Positions 1-12,529 of a stretch of 64,000 nucleotides of DNA are shown here, piece after piece (positions within the stretch are counted from its first letter, which is position 1; each line of letters begins with the position of its first letter). Both the position numbers and the translations under genes were made by a program. Origin of the DNA: Marsupella aquatica (Eukaryota > Marchantiophyta); contig OZ316892.1 in NCBI GenBank assembly GCA_973895155.1, forward strand, positions 5,208,001-5,272,000, read 5' to 3'. The notes below the pieces were generated by a model that did no database searches, was not told where the DNA came from, and saw only the letters and a list, made by a program, of their open reading frames with translations.

Positions 1-45
1 TTGCCCGTCACATCAAACCGGGGGTTTGGGTGTTCTTTCCATTGT

Positions 46-76
46 AGTGTCAAACACTCATGTAGTGTTTGACACT
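46..76. repeat. Perfect short hairpin
   Basis: Arms of 13 bp (AGTGTCAAACACT and its exact reverse complement) flank a 5-base loop. No gene is nearby, so no role can be assigned; it may be a remnant of a small foldback element. Confidence 0.6.
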
Positions 77-1138
77 TTTCTCTTTTCTTTGTCCTTTTTA
101 GGTTTACACTTACTTTTCTTTTTCTTTGGACCTCATTTTATACATTTTTCTGGAAGATTCTTTCCATTGGTTAAAAAAACTCGTAGGAAAGGGTCCCCCT
201 ACCAGTCTCTACTCACAAAAATCATCAAAATATAAAAATTTGTTGTTACCCAGAAATTGTGACATGCCGGTCTATGCTCACAAAAGCAGTCTAACTATAA
301 AAAATGATTGTTACCAGATAGATTCTCTCATTTCTCTCTATGGAATAGTAAATGAACTGCAGATCACAAATTACAGTGCAGTTTTGAAAATTAAAACGAG
401 GAGTTAGTTCTCTTGCTCAAGACTAGCATGTGAAACTAGAAAAGGAGAGAGGGGACAGAGGGCTTTCTGGTTCCTAGTCTATGGTTGCAATGGTTACTGT
501 AGGTAGCAAGCCCTGCCCGTAATCATCATCAAAATAGGCAAAATGTAGTAATATAAGGTGTGCATTCATTGATTTAAAGAAAATAAGAAGGTTTATTATG
601 GTAAGGAGAGACCTTTTACAGCCTATATGTCATATTTTGATGTGAAGTAAGCACTAATATGATAACATAGGGTGTGTGCATTCATTCATTTAAAGAAAAT
701 ATGCTATGGAGAGATGTCATACACCATATAGGTATTATTTTGATGTGCACTAAGAATTATTGGACCATATATGTCTTATTTTGATGTGCAGTAAGGATTA
801 TTGGCATGTAAGCTTCTAATAAAGGCCAACTGGCGTGTATGCACTATGCAGCCCTGAACAATTCGGCTGGTGGTTTGTCTGTCTGGCCCCTGGCAGAAAG
901 GCAGTCCTACACTCTTAAATTACCACAATCCTACTCGAATGCCCTCTGCTTTCTGCACTACTAAGGTGCATTAATGCACTCGCCTATGGAGTCTGACACA
1001 AAGGTGGTGGCAAAGAGAGGGGGGTTTTTGAAATTCCATTTACCTCGTGAAAAGCGGTGTCTGATACAAGAACTCAATTAGAGTATGTTTGGTAGTGAGC
1101 CCAAGAAGGAGAGGATGGCTAGAGGAAGAGTTAGGGTG
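77..1138. other. Non-coding stretch at window start
   Basis: Reading frames here are short and show no recognisable domain. The only structure seen is the diverged direct repeat at 553-812, listed separately. Confidence 0.5.
553..812. repeat. Diverged direct repeats, about 110 bp
   Basis: A unit containing GTGTGCATTCATT, TTTAAAGAAAATA, a GGAGAGA block and TATTTTGATGTG occurs twice, with a third partial copy ending in TTTTGATGTGCAGTAAG. The copies differ by substitutions and small indels. It looks like an old local duplication. Confidence 0.55.
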
Positions 1139-1139
1139 G

Positions 1140-1665
1140 CTTTACAAGACGTCGGGGGCAGTTCCTTCACTTTTCTGACATCCAAGATCCAATCCGGGCC
1201 ATCCATTGGGGAGATAGTGCTGGAGTTCACTTTAGAAAACGTCGGGGGCAGTTTTGCTCATTGATTCTGCCGATCCTACATGGACTTCAGTGGGGCCCAA
1301 CTTTTGCTGACATGGAGCTCTTTTTTGTCCAGAATTTTAGACCACCTCCGTTGGAGGTCCCTTCATCCGGCCGCTTGGTCCATTCCTATTATGGGCAGTT
1401 TTCAATAAATGCGGACCCACAGGAACCAGCATTAGCCAAAGATTAGCCAGCATTAGCCAAAGATTCAGGTGGAGTGGGTCCCAAGTTTGTCTTCTAGTCA
1501 ATGATTCTAGCTACACTGGCCAGAGTTCCCTTTACAAGACGTCGGGGGCAATAAAAGTCTTCTAAATTCTCTATTAGCCCCGGTATACTGTTTTTAGCAT
1601 GTGAAACTGCTGCTGGCTCAGCTTTGGTAGAAAAGGAAGCGAACGGCCCCCGACGTCTTGTAAAG
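1140..1665. mobile_element. Possible non-autonomous element with 20-bp inverted ends
   Basis: The 20-mer CTTTACAAGACGTCGGGGGC at 1140-1159 recurs as a perfect reverse complement at 1646-1665. Two further direct copies lie inside, at 1230-1249 (two mismatches) and 1530-1549 (perfect). The outer pair would bound a 526-bp non-coding unit like a small DNA transposon, but I see no clear target-site duplication, so a cluster of repeated GC-rich motifs is the alternative. Confidence 0.4.
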
Positions 1666-2741
1666 TGCCCCTTAGTTCTTGTAGGGCGAGAGAGGACTGG
1701 AGAAGGAGGGTCGAGAAAGATACGTAAGTTGTGAAACTCATAAAGCTTTTGACCTATGTCCGTGATTGCCGCTTGGAAAACAACAAGACAAGCTAGATAG
1801 ACCCACGTTGTTGCATGGGTGTGGGGTCAGCTTTGCTCCGGCTGACGAGGGAGACAAATCGAAAAAGAAAATCAGGAATTGAAATTTTGTGAACTGTTTG
1901 CTGCGGATGCACGAGTGAGGCAGTGAGACTGTGAGAAGGGTGGCGACCAGTGGCAGCAGCAGTAATGAATCGTTATAAAGCCGACCTGAGTTCTGCATAT
2001 TGATATCTGCCAATTGTCTGATCAAGACCAGTGAGCATTAAGGAGAGAAGAAGAGTGTTGCAGAGTACGATCAAGTGAGAGTGCCCTGTTTGCTCTTTCT
2101 ATCTCTGCTCTGAGTTGGGACTCGCTAGATAGTGCTTGCAGCTGTTCGTCCACTGGCGGTTTGACAAGTCAACCAACAGGAGGGTATTTGTTCACTCGCT
2201 TTCGCGTCGCAGCTGGATTGCTCGGTACACGAGTCCAATCCAGAGTTTGTGGACATTATTCTGGATTAGAAGGCAAACAGGTTGAAGGGCAAGGAAGAGG
2301 AAGCTTGTGATCGTCTCTGCTAACTCGCTCTTAGGTACGTAATGTTCATAAGCTTCATAGGAAAGACCGATGACAGATTTGAGAAATCGCATTCCTGGGC
2401 CTGAGACTGATTAGCTGATCGAGTACAGGGGTGAGGAGAGGAGCATGGCTAGGGAGAGACTCTTTGGGGTATCAATCAGGGATTCCAGTGGAACGATGTG
2501 CAATGGCTCGATGTAGACAGTAGATGATTCAATGGGCACGTGCTGTAGGATCAGCTAGCACAGCATCTGACACTATTGGCCATCTGGACCTTAACTAGGT
2601 AGAGGCTCTTTAGTGCATGAAAAGTCATTCTCTCCCAAGGATTGTGAAGGAATTTTCTAACATTTGGTGCTCGGTTGCTTGAGATTTTCTAATTGGCTCT
2701 TTGCAAAAATCTGATGTGTTTCAAATGTTATTTCAGCAGAC
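1666..2741. other. Upstream region of expansin gene 1
   Basis: No supported coding sequence. A splice-acceptor-like TTTCAG at 2731-2736 lies five bases before the expansin start codon, so a 5'-UTR intron may end here. The promoter itself cannot be placed by eye. Confidence 0.4.
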
Positions 2742-4004
2742 ATGGCGGTCAAGAGGTCTTCCCAGCTCTCCAAAATGGTGGCAGAGAAGGCAGTGGCTGT
2801 CGTTGTCCTGTCGCTACTGTCGTCGGTAGCAATTCCAAGAGCTGCTGGCGTCGACTTAAGTGCACCCCATGCCACTTTCTACGGTGGAAGTGATGCCTCT
2901 GGCACAAACAGTAAGTCCTCCTTGCCTCGTGTATGAACTTGGAATTGGCTACTCGGTCAATGGCACGAGCTAGATGCGTCCCCTGTGCCAGGAAGTCTTC
3001 TGGGCTCTCTACGGAAGGGAATCAGAGCTCACCGGACAAGAGCGATAGCACAGATCCGACAATCATGTAGCAAACAAACTATTCCCGGTCTAACTTGTTC
3101 CTTGAATGGAGCTCAATGCCAAGCTAGAAGCTTACAAAGATTAAAAAATGACATGTTATCGCACGAGTACGTTGTCATTTATGTAACGTCTACTGATTAA
3201 AGGCTGGACAAATGTGCACCTCTACCCAACTGCATTCTCCATCGGGGACTTGGATGTAAATTTGGTGTAGCTACTGAGTTGCATAGGAGGGTCTCCTTTC
3301 GCAGACCATTAAATCTTGAAATGAAAAGACATTTGCCGAGCCTTAAGTTCTTAAGTTTACGAATCTAGCTGCAAATCTCTGATCAACATTGTTCTTGACG
3401 TGCAGATGGTGCCTGTGGGTATGGCAATACCTTCGCTTTCGGCTACGGAGTTCTGACCACAGCTCTTAGTTCCGTTCTGTTCAACAACGGTTATGCGTGC
3501 GGAGCTTGCTTCCAGGTCTCGTGCACTGGAAGTCCGAGCTGCTACTCGACTTCGATCGTCGTGACGGCGACCAATTTGTGTCCTCAGGGAAGCTACAGTG
3601 GAGTGTGTGACTACCCTCAGAAGCACTTCGATCTCTCCATGCCCGCTTTTGCACAAATCGCCCCAAGCGTTGTTGGTGTTGTGAACGTCCAGTATACGAG
3701 AGTTAGTTGCCAGAAAACCGGCGGCATCAAGTTCCAAATCCAGGGACACACCTTTTTCTTGCAAGTCCTCGTCTACAATGTGGGAGGCATGGGAGACATA
3801 AATGCAGTACGAGTTGCAGGCACAAGCAGCGGGTGGACACCAATGAGCTGGGGATGGGGCACGAACTACAACACTGGGACAGTCTTCGATGGCCAACCTC
3901 TCTCCTTCCTGGTGTCGAACGCTGAGGGCAGCTCGGTCACTTGCAATAATGTGGCTCCCGCATCCTGGCAATACGGAATGACCTACGAGGGATCGCAATT
4001 TTAA
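2742..4004 (+). CDS. Alpha-expansin 1 (divergent, one intron)
   Basis: Secreted wall-loosening protein of about 255 residues. Exon 1 is 2742-2910 and exon 2 is 3406-4004, joined by a GT-AG intron (donor GTAAGT at 2911) that restores the family motif around GACGYGN. The product has a hydrophobic signal segment (VAVVVLSLLSSVAIP), the HATFYGG start of the expansin N-terminal barrel, the Cys series of that domain, HFD in KHFDLSMPAF, and a complete C-terminal domain ending ASWQYGMTYEGSQF. Expansins are known to loosen cellulose-hemicellulose contacts without hydrolysis; the general acid/base Asp of family 45 hydrolases survives in HFD. Oddities: the usual WCNPP before HFD is replaced by VCDYP in a shorter loop, and the second intron present in the other two copies (at YRR) is absent. 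It therefore looks like a separate lineage from genes 2 and 3. The start is the first in-frame ATG after the acceptor-like TTTCAG; a second ATG lies at codon 12. Confidence 0.9.
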
Positions 4005-7000
4005 GTCCTCATGCGCATGGTCCTATTGCTTGGGTGAGCAAATTCTGGCTAGCTGTTGGCAACGAATCAGCTAAGCTAGGGCTTGCGCAGGGGTCACTCG
4101 AGTAACCGTTGTTTAAGTTCACTCTCAAGTTCATCCTTCCATCATTTGGTGCACGCCGGGAATCTTCTCAGCTTAGCGACAATCGATCAGATCTGCTGCT
4201 CGCGTTGTTGGCTTTCAAGATTCTCTGAGCAATTTAATTTGCCGCGGTCGTTGGCAAGGTGCTCTCAAATTTGCCTTGCCGTTCATTTATATGACCTGGT
4301 GCATATATACCTGTATGTCGAAACTGGCCGTGACGGCTTCTACTCTGCGCGGATTGTTCGATCCCGCGCGCCGATCTGCAGATGGCCAGTCCGAGTACGA
4401 CCATTTACCTGCAGTTACGACTGTTTTGAACCTCCAGCTAGAAGTTCAGACTGAGTTACGATCGCAAGATTTGTGGTTCAGTGATGATTCGACTGGAAAT
4501 AAGCCTCTGTAAGTCAACGCCCCACCAATCAACGCCTCCAGACTTGACCAACGAGGTATGGGGCAAATTAATTTGTCTCCTCAACCAGCGAGGCAAGTTA
4601 TAGAATTCACACTAGGAAAGAAAAGAAAATCATTTGTGATGCTGATCATTCACCGTTCCAGATTTGGTCCGAGAAACGACTAGCTTGAGAAGTTGGGCTG
4701 TAGATCATGTCTAGTTTTACGGGCTCTTGAATCGAGCTATGACGATCTCGCTGGATCAGGAATGTTGCCAGATGTCAGATTTCCAATCCATGGATTGTAA
4801 TGTAGGTGGGTAGCTAGCTAATTAGTTAATTACAATAGAATGCCGAGGTGAGTATTGTCGCCCGCTTCTTTGCCCACCAAAGACTAGTATTGCACTCCGA
4901 TGCTTCGGCTGGAAGTCTGGGAAAATATTACGCCCATCGCCCTGATCAGGTTGAATCTGTATCATCTGCCCTTGATTAGAACTGGCGATTTATAGATACT
5001 TTTGTCTCTAGGATATGCAGAGGTGAGCTTATATGCAGCCACCCGCTTCTTAGATTATCGAGGCATTTCTTAACATTGCCTCAGATGGATCGCAAGTAAT
5101 ATATGTGTGGTTTTACCAACGGGGTTTTCGTGTATGCATTGAGTCGGGTTGTCTCCACTCTGCCTCCCAGTTCAATCATGCTTTCGACTCATGCCTTCGA
5201 AATTCATGGACATTTTATTCTTTCTTTTATGTATCTCGACTGATTATTACTGATTACGACTAAGGCTTAAATCTAGTGTAGAATGCAATACTTGATAGAA
5301 AAGGGTACGTGACAAGCATAAAATTGAGACATTCAATCTTCGACAGCTCCGGGAATGTCGTCTCCCAAGCTCATGACAAGTAGATCCGTGGTCGACATCA
5401 TTGTGAAGTGTTAGGTTTCAGGACATGGAACTGAACGGAAGGTTTTAGGACTAAACAGTCCTTGATTTTCACTCTACAATCGCTTTGAGTTGGAAATTTC
5501 GAGTAGACAGAAGTTGGTCAAATTCCAAATCTATGCAAATCAGCTTATTAACGGTCTAATCAAAAGTTGTCCATAAACAAACTTTTGAGATCGGTCTGGA
5601 ATAATTATTGTTCTTTTAACTTTAGGAAGTGAATCTGTTGACGACGTACAAGTTCTGACAGAAGAGCACGTCGTCGACGATCGAATCCTTTCTGACAAGT
5701 ACAATTCGCTGAGTCTTGCCTGCAAGAGGAATCGTGCACATAAAATAGTTGTGTATTTACTTGCTTGCACGAACAGTAAGGCAAGCAGGACTTTGCTCAC
5801 GCACAGGTGTGTGGCCAGTGCCGGACGGACACATCAGGATGCCGGACGTACAATCAACCACCGACGCAGCTCCACACTTGATATCGATGGCTAGTTTATG
5901 GATGACAAGTTGACAACGTTCGGCCATTCTATTGAAGCACTGTTGTCATTGTGTACTGTGTACCGTCTGAGTTACATGCACAATAAACCAGGGATACGCC
6001 CACGATAAAATGAGTTGCTCTGATACTTAGTCTGATCACGAGCTCATGTCAGACTCCTCGACATTGAACACCCAAGACTGCAAGTTTAAAGAATGCACGT
6101 AATTCAAGCTCGTTCAATGGTTTGCAGTGAACTTTCTCAACTTTCTCAAAAATGAAGAATGATGCCCAATCTAAAGCAGTCGACAGCGAGTCCTCTCCAG
6201 ACTTTTCTTTGCCAGGCTCGCGGGACCACTGTAGCATGATCCACTAATTTGACGTCACTAACCGGATCATGTCCAGGCCACAGTAAGTTCCGGAATTGAA
6301 AAACTGCAGTTTAGGAACTTGCGAGTCACGTCCTTCAGAGACGGTGGTAGTGCATTATTACTTTCCATATTCATGCATTGGCCAGTCTACCGGATAGCTT
6401 TCCAGTTGCAGTCGGCAGGCTGGGTAAGATCGGACACTCAGTTCATCAGGTTGCACGTGCCGCAGGCGGGTCAGAGTGTCATACATTCCTGAGCTCTGGC
6501 AGTTGGATTCTAATTCTACCTTGGCTGGTTGCATGTAGGTACATTTTTTATTCTGCCGACTTGTCCATAGGAATCTTAGTTCCCTAAATTTAGGTATGCG
6601 CAGCTAACTCACGAGATTTTCAACTAGGTTCCAAACGGAAATCAACATTAAGGAGGAATCAAATTATGGACGACGGAGGACTTCGAGTCCTTAGGCTCCA
6701 CCAGGAATCAACACTAAGAGGCGACATGATCATATGCAAATTATGGGTATGAATTAGAACGAGAAGAACCCTGCAAATGCATTGAGGGCCAGCATTGCGA
6801 GAAACTGATTGAGTGTCCATTGATTCGATCTCCAAACGAGGCTCCGAAGGCTGAAGTTTAATTTACGAAAGTCCGGGGTCATGATGGTATGTTTTGATTA
6901 TCGATTCTGGAAGTTCAATGCATGAACTCTGTATCGTTAGTTTCGTGTCAGGATGATCATATAGGGTGCATGTGTGCATTTAATCCTGACGAGTCACAAA

Positions 7001-8856
7001 CTGAGTACTTGTGTCATTCCTGTAGGGAACTGCCAAGGAAGAAGCAGGTAGTCTAAAGCCCGAAAGAGTCCGGCTCACGATATTTTCCGGCACCCTGTCT
7101 CGCCCCCTGTTTGGCTAGCATAGGGCCAGGGAAGTCAGAGATTCTAGCTAGCTGTCTCATCAGGAACCGACTCGATGTGCGCTTCATTCTGGAAGCAGGT
7201 CATCTGAAGGTCCAAAGCTCGAGAAAGTAGCTCTGGTCAGTCCCTCTGTTTCCCACGATCGATTCCCCCTTATCTGATGTTTTCTCTTGCGCCGGCCGAC
7301 GGTTGCCAATTCGTCAAGCATTGCAGTCTCTGCTCACGCTCGTCTAGATCTTGTCTCCAAAGTTGGAAGCCAAGATCCAAAAGGCGCGCCGGGGCAGGAA
7401 ATTCACGTACAGGTTGATGCTTAGTCGTCAGAAAGTCCACTACTGTCTCTATATACTGCCACTCTCGTAAGCATTCTTTTCTCGTACATCCTCGATCGAT
7501 GTTCCCTTCTCAATGAGGTCACCTCTATCAATTACGCAACTCTTAAATAACTCGTTATTCAAAGGAAATGGACGAAATTGGTCGAGGATGAGGAAAATTC
7601 TGTAGCCTCCAAGGAAACTGGGAACGTACGGTCGCCAACCAACACCAATCACTTCAATTGCGCACCGCTCGATCATTCCATTCATCAACACTGAACATTG
7701 ATCTTCTCCAGAGTGTCAAGTTGAATCCAATACACTTGATCACACAGAACAAAGGAGTTCAACTATAGGGTAGACAGTTGATCAAGAAAATGAACACGAT
7801 TTCAGTGTGATGAAGCTTGAGTAGTAATCCAATATTCACTCTAGCTACCCAAAAAAAAACAAGGTTCTTAGTTAGCGGATCATAGAGAATTCAATCTCCC
7901 TGACTCTCAATCAATCCTGGAAGAACATGCACGGAGGGCTGGTTTCGTTGCTAAGGTATTACGCACTTTTTGGGAGTGGTTTAAACGCGCGGTACATGCA
8001 TCCACTACTATAACCAGACTCGACTTTGATGCGACCTACTCTCTCGAGGTATGTGCGGCAGGCATACGACAGTATGCCCTTGTCATATATCCTTAATTTC
8101 ATCCAGCGACTAGATGCAGCTTCGAATTGGATAATAGAAAACCAGCAAACATTGGGATTCTCCCGTGTGAACCAGAGGGAAACAGCCGAGAGCCCCTTTG
8201 ATTATCTACAGTATTCAACAAATAGTCTTTGAAATAGTGTCTCGATTGATCATTGTACTCCCTGGTGACTTGGTGTGTGAAAGTTGGCACGAGTCTACCA
8301 ATTGTTTTAACTGCCCACCTACCAGCTTAATTTTAGAGCTGAATCTTAAACAAATTATTTTTGGAGCAACCGTACACAAACTTAACGCGGTGTTCATCAG
8401 TCGCTGATAGCTAGGTATCTCCATAGGCCGCTGACATTGAAAGTTTCTCCAAAGCTAACTGGGTCCGATGGATTGTCACGAGCTTGGACCATTGTTGGTT
8501 TGAAGTATGCTTCACTATAGCCAAAGTTACATTTCTTGTGCTGGTTAGGGCTTTCAAACAAACTGCAGCGTACCGACGACATCGAATTTCAGGAATTACC
8601 GAAGTCAAGATGTTTTGGCACTCTTCTTATTATTCCGCTGGCCAAACACGAAAGGATGACCAACGGTCACTTGTCCGTCCTCTGCTTCAGCCGGGTTCGA
8701 TCCGTCTTCCCACATTTTCAGAAAAGGAAATTCGTCCCTTCTAAGCTTCGGACTTTACATGACCCAAAATCAATGCCGCAAATTCAGCTGTCTGTGTGGT
8801 CAATTGTCATTCAACTAGTGTCTCTGACACCTTTTCGTTTACGGCACCATTCTTGA
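4005..8856. other. Intergenic, no gene seen
   Basis: Reading frames are all short (under 90 codons), without family signatures or plausible splice continuity. Scattered CTAGCTAG-type motifs and short imperfect duplications (for example near 6650-6720) are present. I see nothing else here. Confidence 0.5.
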
Positions 8857-8897
8857 CCAAACCAGTTACCTCGTTAATGCCGAGGAAACTGGTTTGG
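8857..8897. repeat. Strong hairpin, 17-bp arms
   Basis: CCAAACCAGTTACCTCG at 8857-8873 pairs with 8881-8897 with one mismatch across a 7-base loop. It is isolated, in a gene-free spacer. It could be a small foldback remnant or a transcribed hairpin; nothing in the sequence decides. Confidence 0.6.
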
Positions 8898-10941
8898 ACA
8901 GTCTAGTTTCCTGGATTTCAAATGGTTTTTTCGAGGCAAAAAAAAGTCTTGTTTCCTGGATGCAGGTTATGTAATTCCTGACACATTCAAATAATGCGGA
9001 ACAGCATCATCGCAACTCGCTATTTAAATACTGAGCGCAAAATGAGACGCACTGAATGAAGTTTCGCGCAATTGTTCGAGACAAAACACAAGTAACTACC
9101 AGATAGTTTGGAAATTTGGAAGATTTGTCTTTGTGAGAAGATTTGTCTATTCTGACCCGAGATTAAGTTGTTTATCAGTACTGATCAACTACTGGAAGTT
9201 CAAAAATGTCTTCTCTTCGAAGCCGCAGAATATGTAATCTTTATCAGAGCGCAAGCTGATCAGCTAGAAAAGCAACATGATTGAAGAAACTTAACAAGAG
9301 AAGCTATCCCTCTGGGTACCCTGTTCATTCAATCAAGGAGAAGTTCAAGAGGACAGTGCCAAGCAACGAGTAATAGTCTAACAAGTTACAACCTAATGCA
9401 CTACAAGCTATCCCTTACCAGTTGAGATAAACAAGCTACAGATGACGCTTATGATTAGTCTATCATCATGGAGAAAACGCAATCACGGTTTGCTAAGGTG
9501 AGAGTGGTAAGTTACAGGCGAAGGTGCCACGCACCTTAACGATCCACTGTACAAAAAAATCGTTCCGTCTGTCGTCTCCCCAATATTTAGAACTCGGAAG
9601 CAATGTAACGGGCGATAGGCCTCCTGGCACCTGATCGGGTAAGTATACGTGCATTAATTGGCGCTTCTGACATGGTGGACTTTCCCAATTTGAGATAACC
9701 TGTGGTACAAATCAGGTCTTTGCCATTTGCATCGAGTGCTGAGCACTTTTGTCAGACTCCAAAACGACTGGTGTACGTGCAAGCCATTGCAAGCGGGGTG
9801 CTACCTTTGTAGGTGTCGTCTCAATTCCCAACCAAACCGTGTGTACTCTAATTTATATCTTGCAAGGGTTTTGATCATTGGTGCTGTGAAGTCGACCGGA
9901 CTAGATTCGAATATCCCAATCGCACGGTATGGGTTCGATGCTCTTCTTCTAAAAGACGAATCCATTATTCTGTCTCTCCTAGACTTCGCTTTAGCGGGTC
10001 AAAAGTGATTGACAATATGCTGCTGCTGCTAGTCCTGCTCCACCAGTGCGCTCTGTCTGTCGGCTGGCCGTTGGGAACAACCTCAAAAATAAAGCGGAGT
10101 TCTCCTTTCAAAAGTTGAATCCATCTGGTTTATCGTTATCTCAATCTCTCAAAGGCTGACTAGAATCCATTGTGAGGACAGTATGCAGCTTGCTTACCAA
10201 TCCACTCGTGGACAAGAGCAGTTAGCCGTCCGGACGAAATCACCAATCCATTCGTCCCAATAAGAATTTCCCACCAAACTCAAAATATTGCCTCGAACGA
10301 TTTGATTGAATTCGATCCATTTGATTGAAACAGCCTACAGCAGGGCATCCCCCAAAACTCAATATTGATCACTTGTTTGCCGAGCCAATGAGTTCATTTC
10401 ATTTTGAGATTCCATATAGTTTACCTTCAGATGACCTAACCATAGCTTCAATCCTGCATCCTCTGACCTCCATCTTAAAGCAACGTGGGCTCGCAGCAAC
10501 TTGGGCTCACTGTTCAATTCAACGGGGCTCTGCTACTACCGTTACTTTCGAAGCCAATAATTCCTTGATCAGGGCGGCGTGATTGGTTACGACTGGACTG
10601 AGGGCTCTTGACGATCTCTATGCATTCAATTCTCCTTGTAGCTTTTGTCTACCATGGCATCAATGTCTGTCAGCTTTATGGGCGAAGCCAGATTTGGTAA
10701 TCGCAAAAGAGAAGAGGCCGGGGCCAACTCATGACAGATTCAGATGCTTTCGAGCATTCAGACTTCAGAGATTGTGGAAAATCAACAAATTTCGGATCAG
10801 AATCTCAAATGCATGCGCATGAACTTCAATTCTTTCCGCACAATCTGCGTGTCGTCCCTCTTCTCATGTGTATCCGTTCGTTGTGCCATCTCAATTATAT
10901 ATCAAACTGCCAAAAAGCGAGAAGTTCTGAAGGATCATGAG
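8898..10941. other. Intergenic, no gene seen
   Basis: The longest open frames are about 90 codons (9727-10008 and 10325-10582 on the plus strand) and contain no motif I recognise. I treat them as chance frames. Confidence 0.5.
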
Positions 10942-11240
10942 GCCAAAAACCCAATCAAGGGAGAAGAAGAAAAAGGCCCTAAAGCCAAAAAAGACCAAAA
11001 ACCCAATGAAGGGTGAGAAAAAGAAAAAGTCCCAAAAGCCAAAAACACCAAAAACCCGATGAAGGGTGAGAAAAAGAAAAAGTCCCCAAAGCCAAAAAGA
11101 CCAAAAACCCAATGAAGGGTGAACAAGAAAAAGGCAAAAAAGCCAGAAAGACCAGGCACTAGCCCAGCAAAAAAGGAAAACAAAAGACACACAAGCCTAA
11201 ACTTTACCTATCTGCAAATTGAAGAGCCTGGTCTTTCTGG
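10942..11240. repeat. Minisatellite (about 55-bp unit) in a dispersed repeat
   Basis: Four imperfect units share CCAAAAACCCAATGAAGGG, a purine-rich AGAAAAAGAAAAAG block and AAAGCCAAAAA. The array is preceded by ACTGCCAAAAAG and followed by an ATTGAAGAGCCTGG block near 11219. Both flanks recur around 30.2-30.4 kb, so the array seems to sit in a member of a dispersed repeat family. Apparent minus-strand reading frames are repetitive products of the array, not a gene. Confidence 0.65.
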
Positions 11241-12069
11241 CTTAAACTGCATACGAGGACAAACAACCTAGATGAAAATATTTTGAAACGTTACTTAATT
11301 TGAACTCAAATTGACAATAATGTCTCCTAACTTTGAGTTTATGAAAGGTCACACTTTGAGTCCTAGAATATGCTAGATGATAAAGCTCATGATCCATCTT
11401 AGCATCAACCTCCTGTTTGGAAAGGCTATTAAATTGTAATTTTAACTTGCACTTCAAATCAATAACTTGTATGCGCACTATCCTAAATCCTTAAGCTTAA
11501 TATGAGCTTCAAGTTATTAGTTTGCATGAAAATTTGATTGAGCAAGTGAGGTAATACCCAGGGTGGGATCCCAACTATAATTATTTGGATCTGGTATCCC
11601 AGGGTAGGGTAGTCAAGAACAAATAGGACACTAATCCTGAATGTTGAAAAACCAGTAAGTTCAGTCTTCTTGTGGCTCTTTAGACAGGGATCTGACTGAT
11701 TAGAAATACAAGTCCCCATTCACATATATATATAACACTGCCAAAAAGACAGGAGCGTCAAACCGGGAGACATGGTCCCAAAGTAGAAAAAACCCAATAA
11801 AGGGGGGAAGCAAAAGACCCCATTCACACCAACTAAGTTGTTTATGGAGACTTGGATGGACACACAGAAACCACAGAGTAACAACCAAAACCAAGAGTTA
11901 TATCTATGAATAGTGTAATAGAGTACAAATTCCACTTTTCAGATCTATCAAGGTTCCGTGAGAGTCAGAATTTCATTCCATCAGAATCTTGTCAAACACT
12001 TGTGTCCATATATGACAGCTTTTTTAGTTTACCTGGTAAACTGAGTGGTAAACAACTTATTAATCTAGA
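11241..12069. repeat. Second copy of the dispersed repeat, plus unassigned sequence
   Basis: Around 11730-11830 the block TATATATAACACTGCCAAAA, then GGGAGACATGGTCCC, then CCCAATAAAGGGGG closely matches 30211-30290 and more weakly 10897-10965. This is a degenerate repeat family of unknown type; the purine-rich A/G tracts would fit the end of a decayed retroelement. The rest of the stretch shows nothing. Confidence 0.45.
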
Positions 12070-12480
12070 AGCAACTAGCTTAGGTCAGTTGGCCAGGGGA
12101 TTAACCTAGAACCAAGAAGTCCCAAGTTCAATTCCCTTTCCACCACAGGGTGTGGAAGATATGTAGGGTGTGGAGGGTATGTGTGTGTGGGTAGGTGGGG
12201 TGTCCGTAGTGGTGAAAGTACTGAGTTTCCCCTCAGCCCCTGGCTAGTCAGCTAGGGTTACTTTAACCCTCCCTCCCCCAATCCAGGTCTGGGTCCTTGT
12301 GGGATCCTGGGTATGGCCCCCTTTTGGTTACGTGACAGAGGCCCATACTCTAGAGTAAATTGGACCATGGTTTAACCCTCTTCCCCTCCTGGTCTGGGCC
12401 CTGTCTGATCCCTGGGTATGACCCCCATTGTGGCTACCCTAGAGAGGTGCATGCTCTATCTTTGGGGGCTCCCGAATAAT
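12070..12480 (+). mobile_element. Probable tRNA-derived SINE
   Basis: TAGCTTAGGTCAGTTGGCC at 12076-12094 resembles a tRNA D-arm/A-box. AAGTTCAATTCCC at 12124-12136 resembles the T-arm/B-box (GTTCRANNCC), about 30 bases downstream, the spacing expected of an RNA polymerase III promoter. It is followed by a GT-rich tract and a body containing two roughly 120-bp diverged copies of a GGTCTGGG ... CCCTGGGTATG block. No complete cloverleaf forms, so a functional tRNA is unlikely. Boundaries are approximate. Confidence 0.45.
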
Positions 12481-12529
12481 GGTCTATCCTCTCTTGGATG
12501 ACACTCCTTTCAGTTTCAAGGAAAAAAAT

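Noticed and set aside
3357-3998. 213-codon minus-strand reading frame opposite expansin 1
   Set aside because: It is the antisense shadow of exon 2, with no domain, no splice signals and an arbitrary start.
10891-11192. Minus-strand Phe/Leu-rich frames
   Set aside because: Products of the AAGAAAAAG minisatellite; two different frames are open at once, as expected of low complexity.
12070-12140. A functional tRNA gene
   Set aside because: A- and B-box-like words are present but acceptor and anticodon stems do not pair; a SINE head is the better reading.
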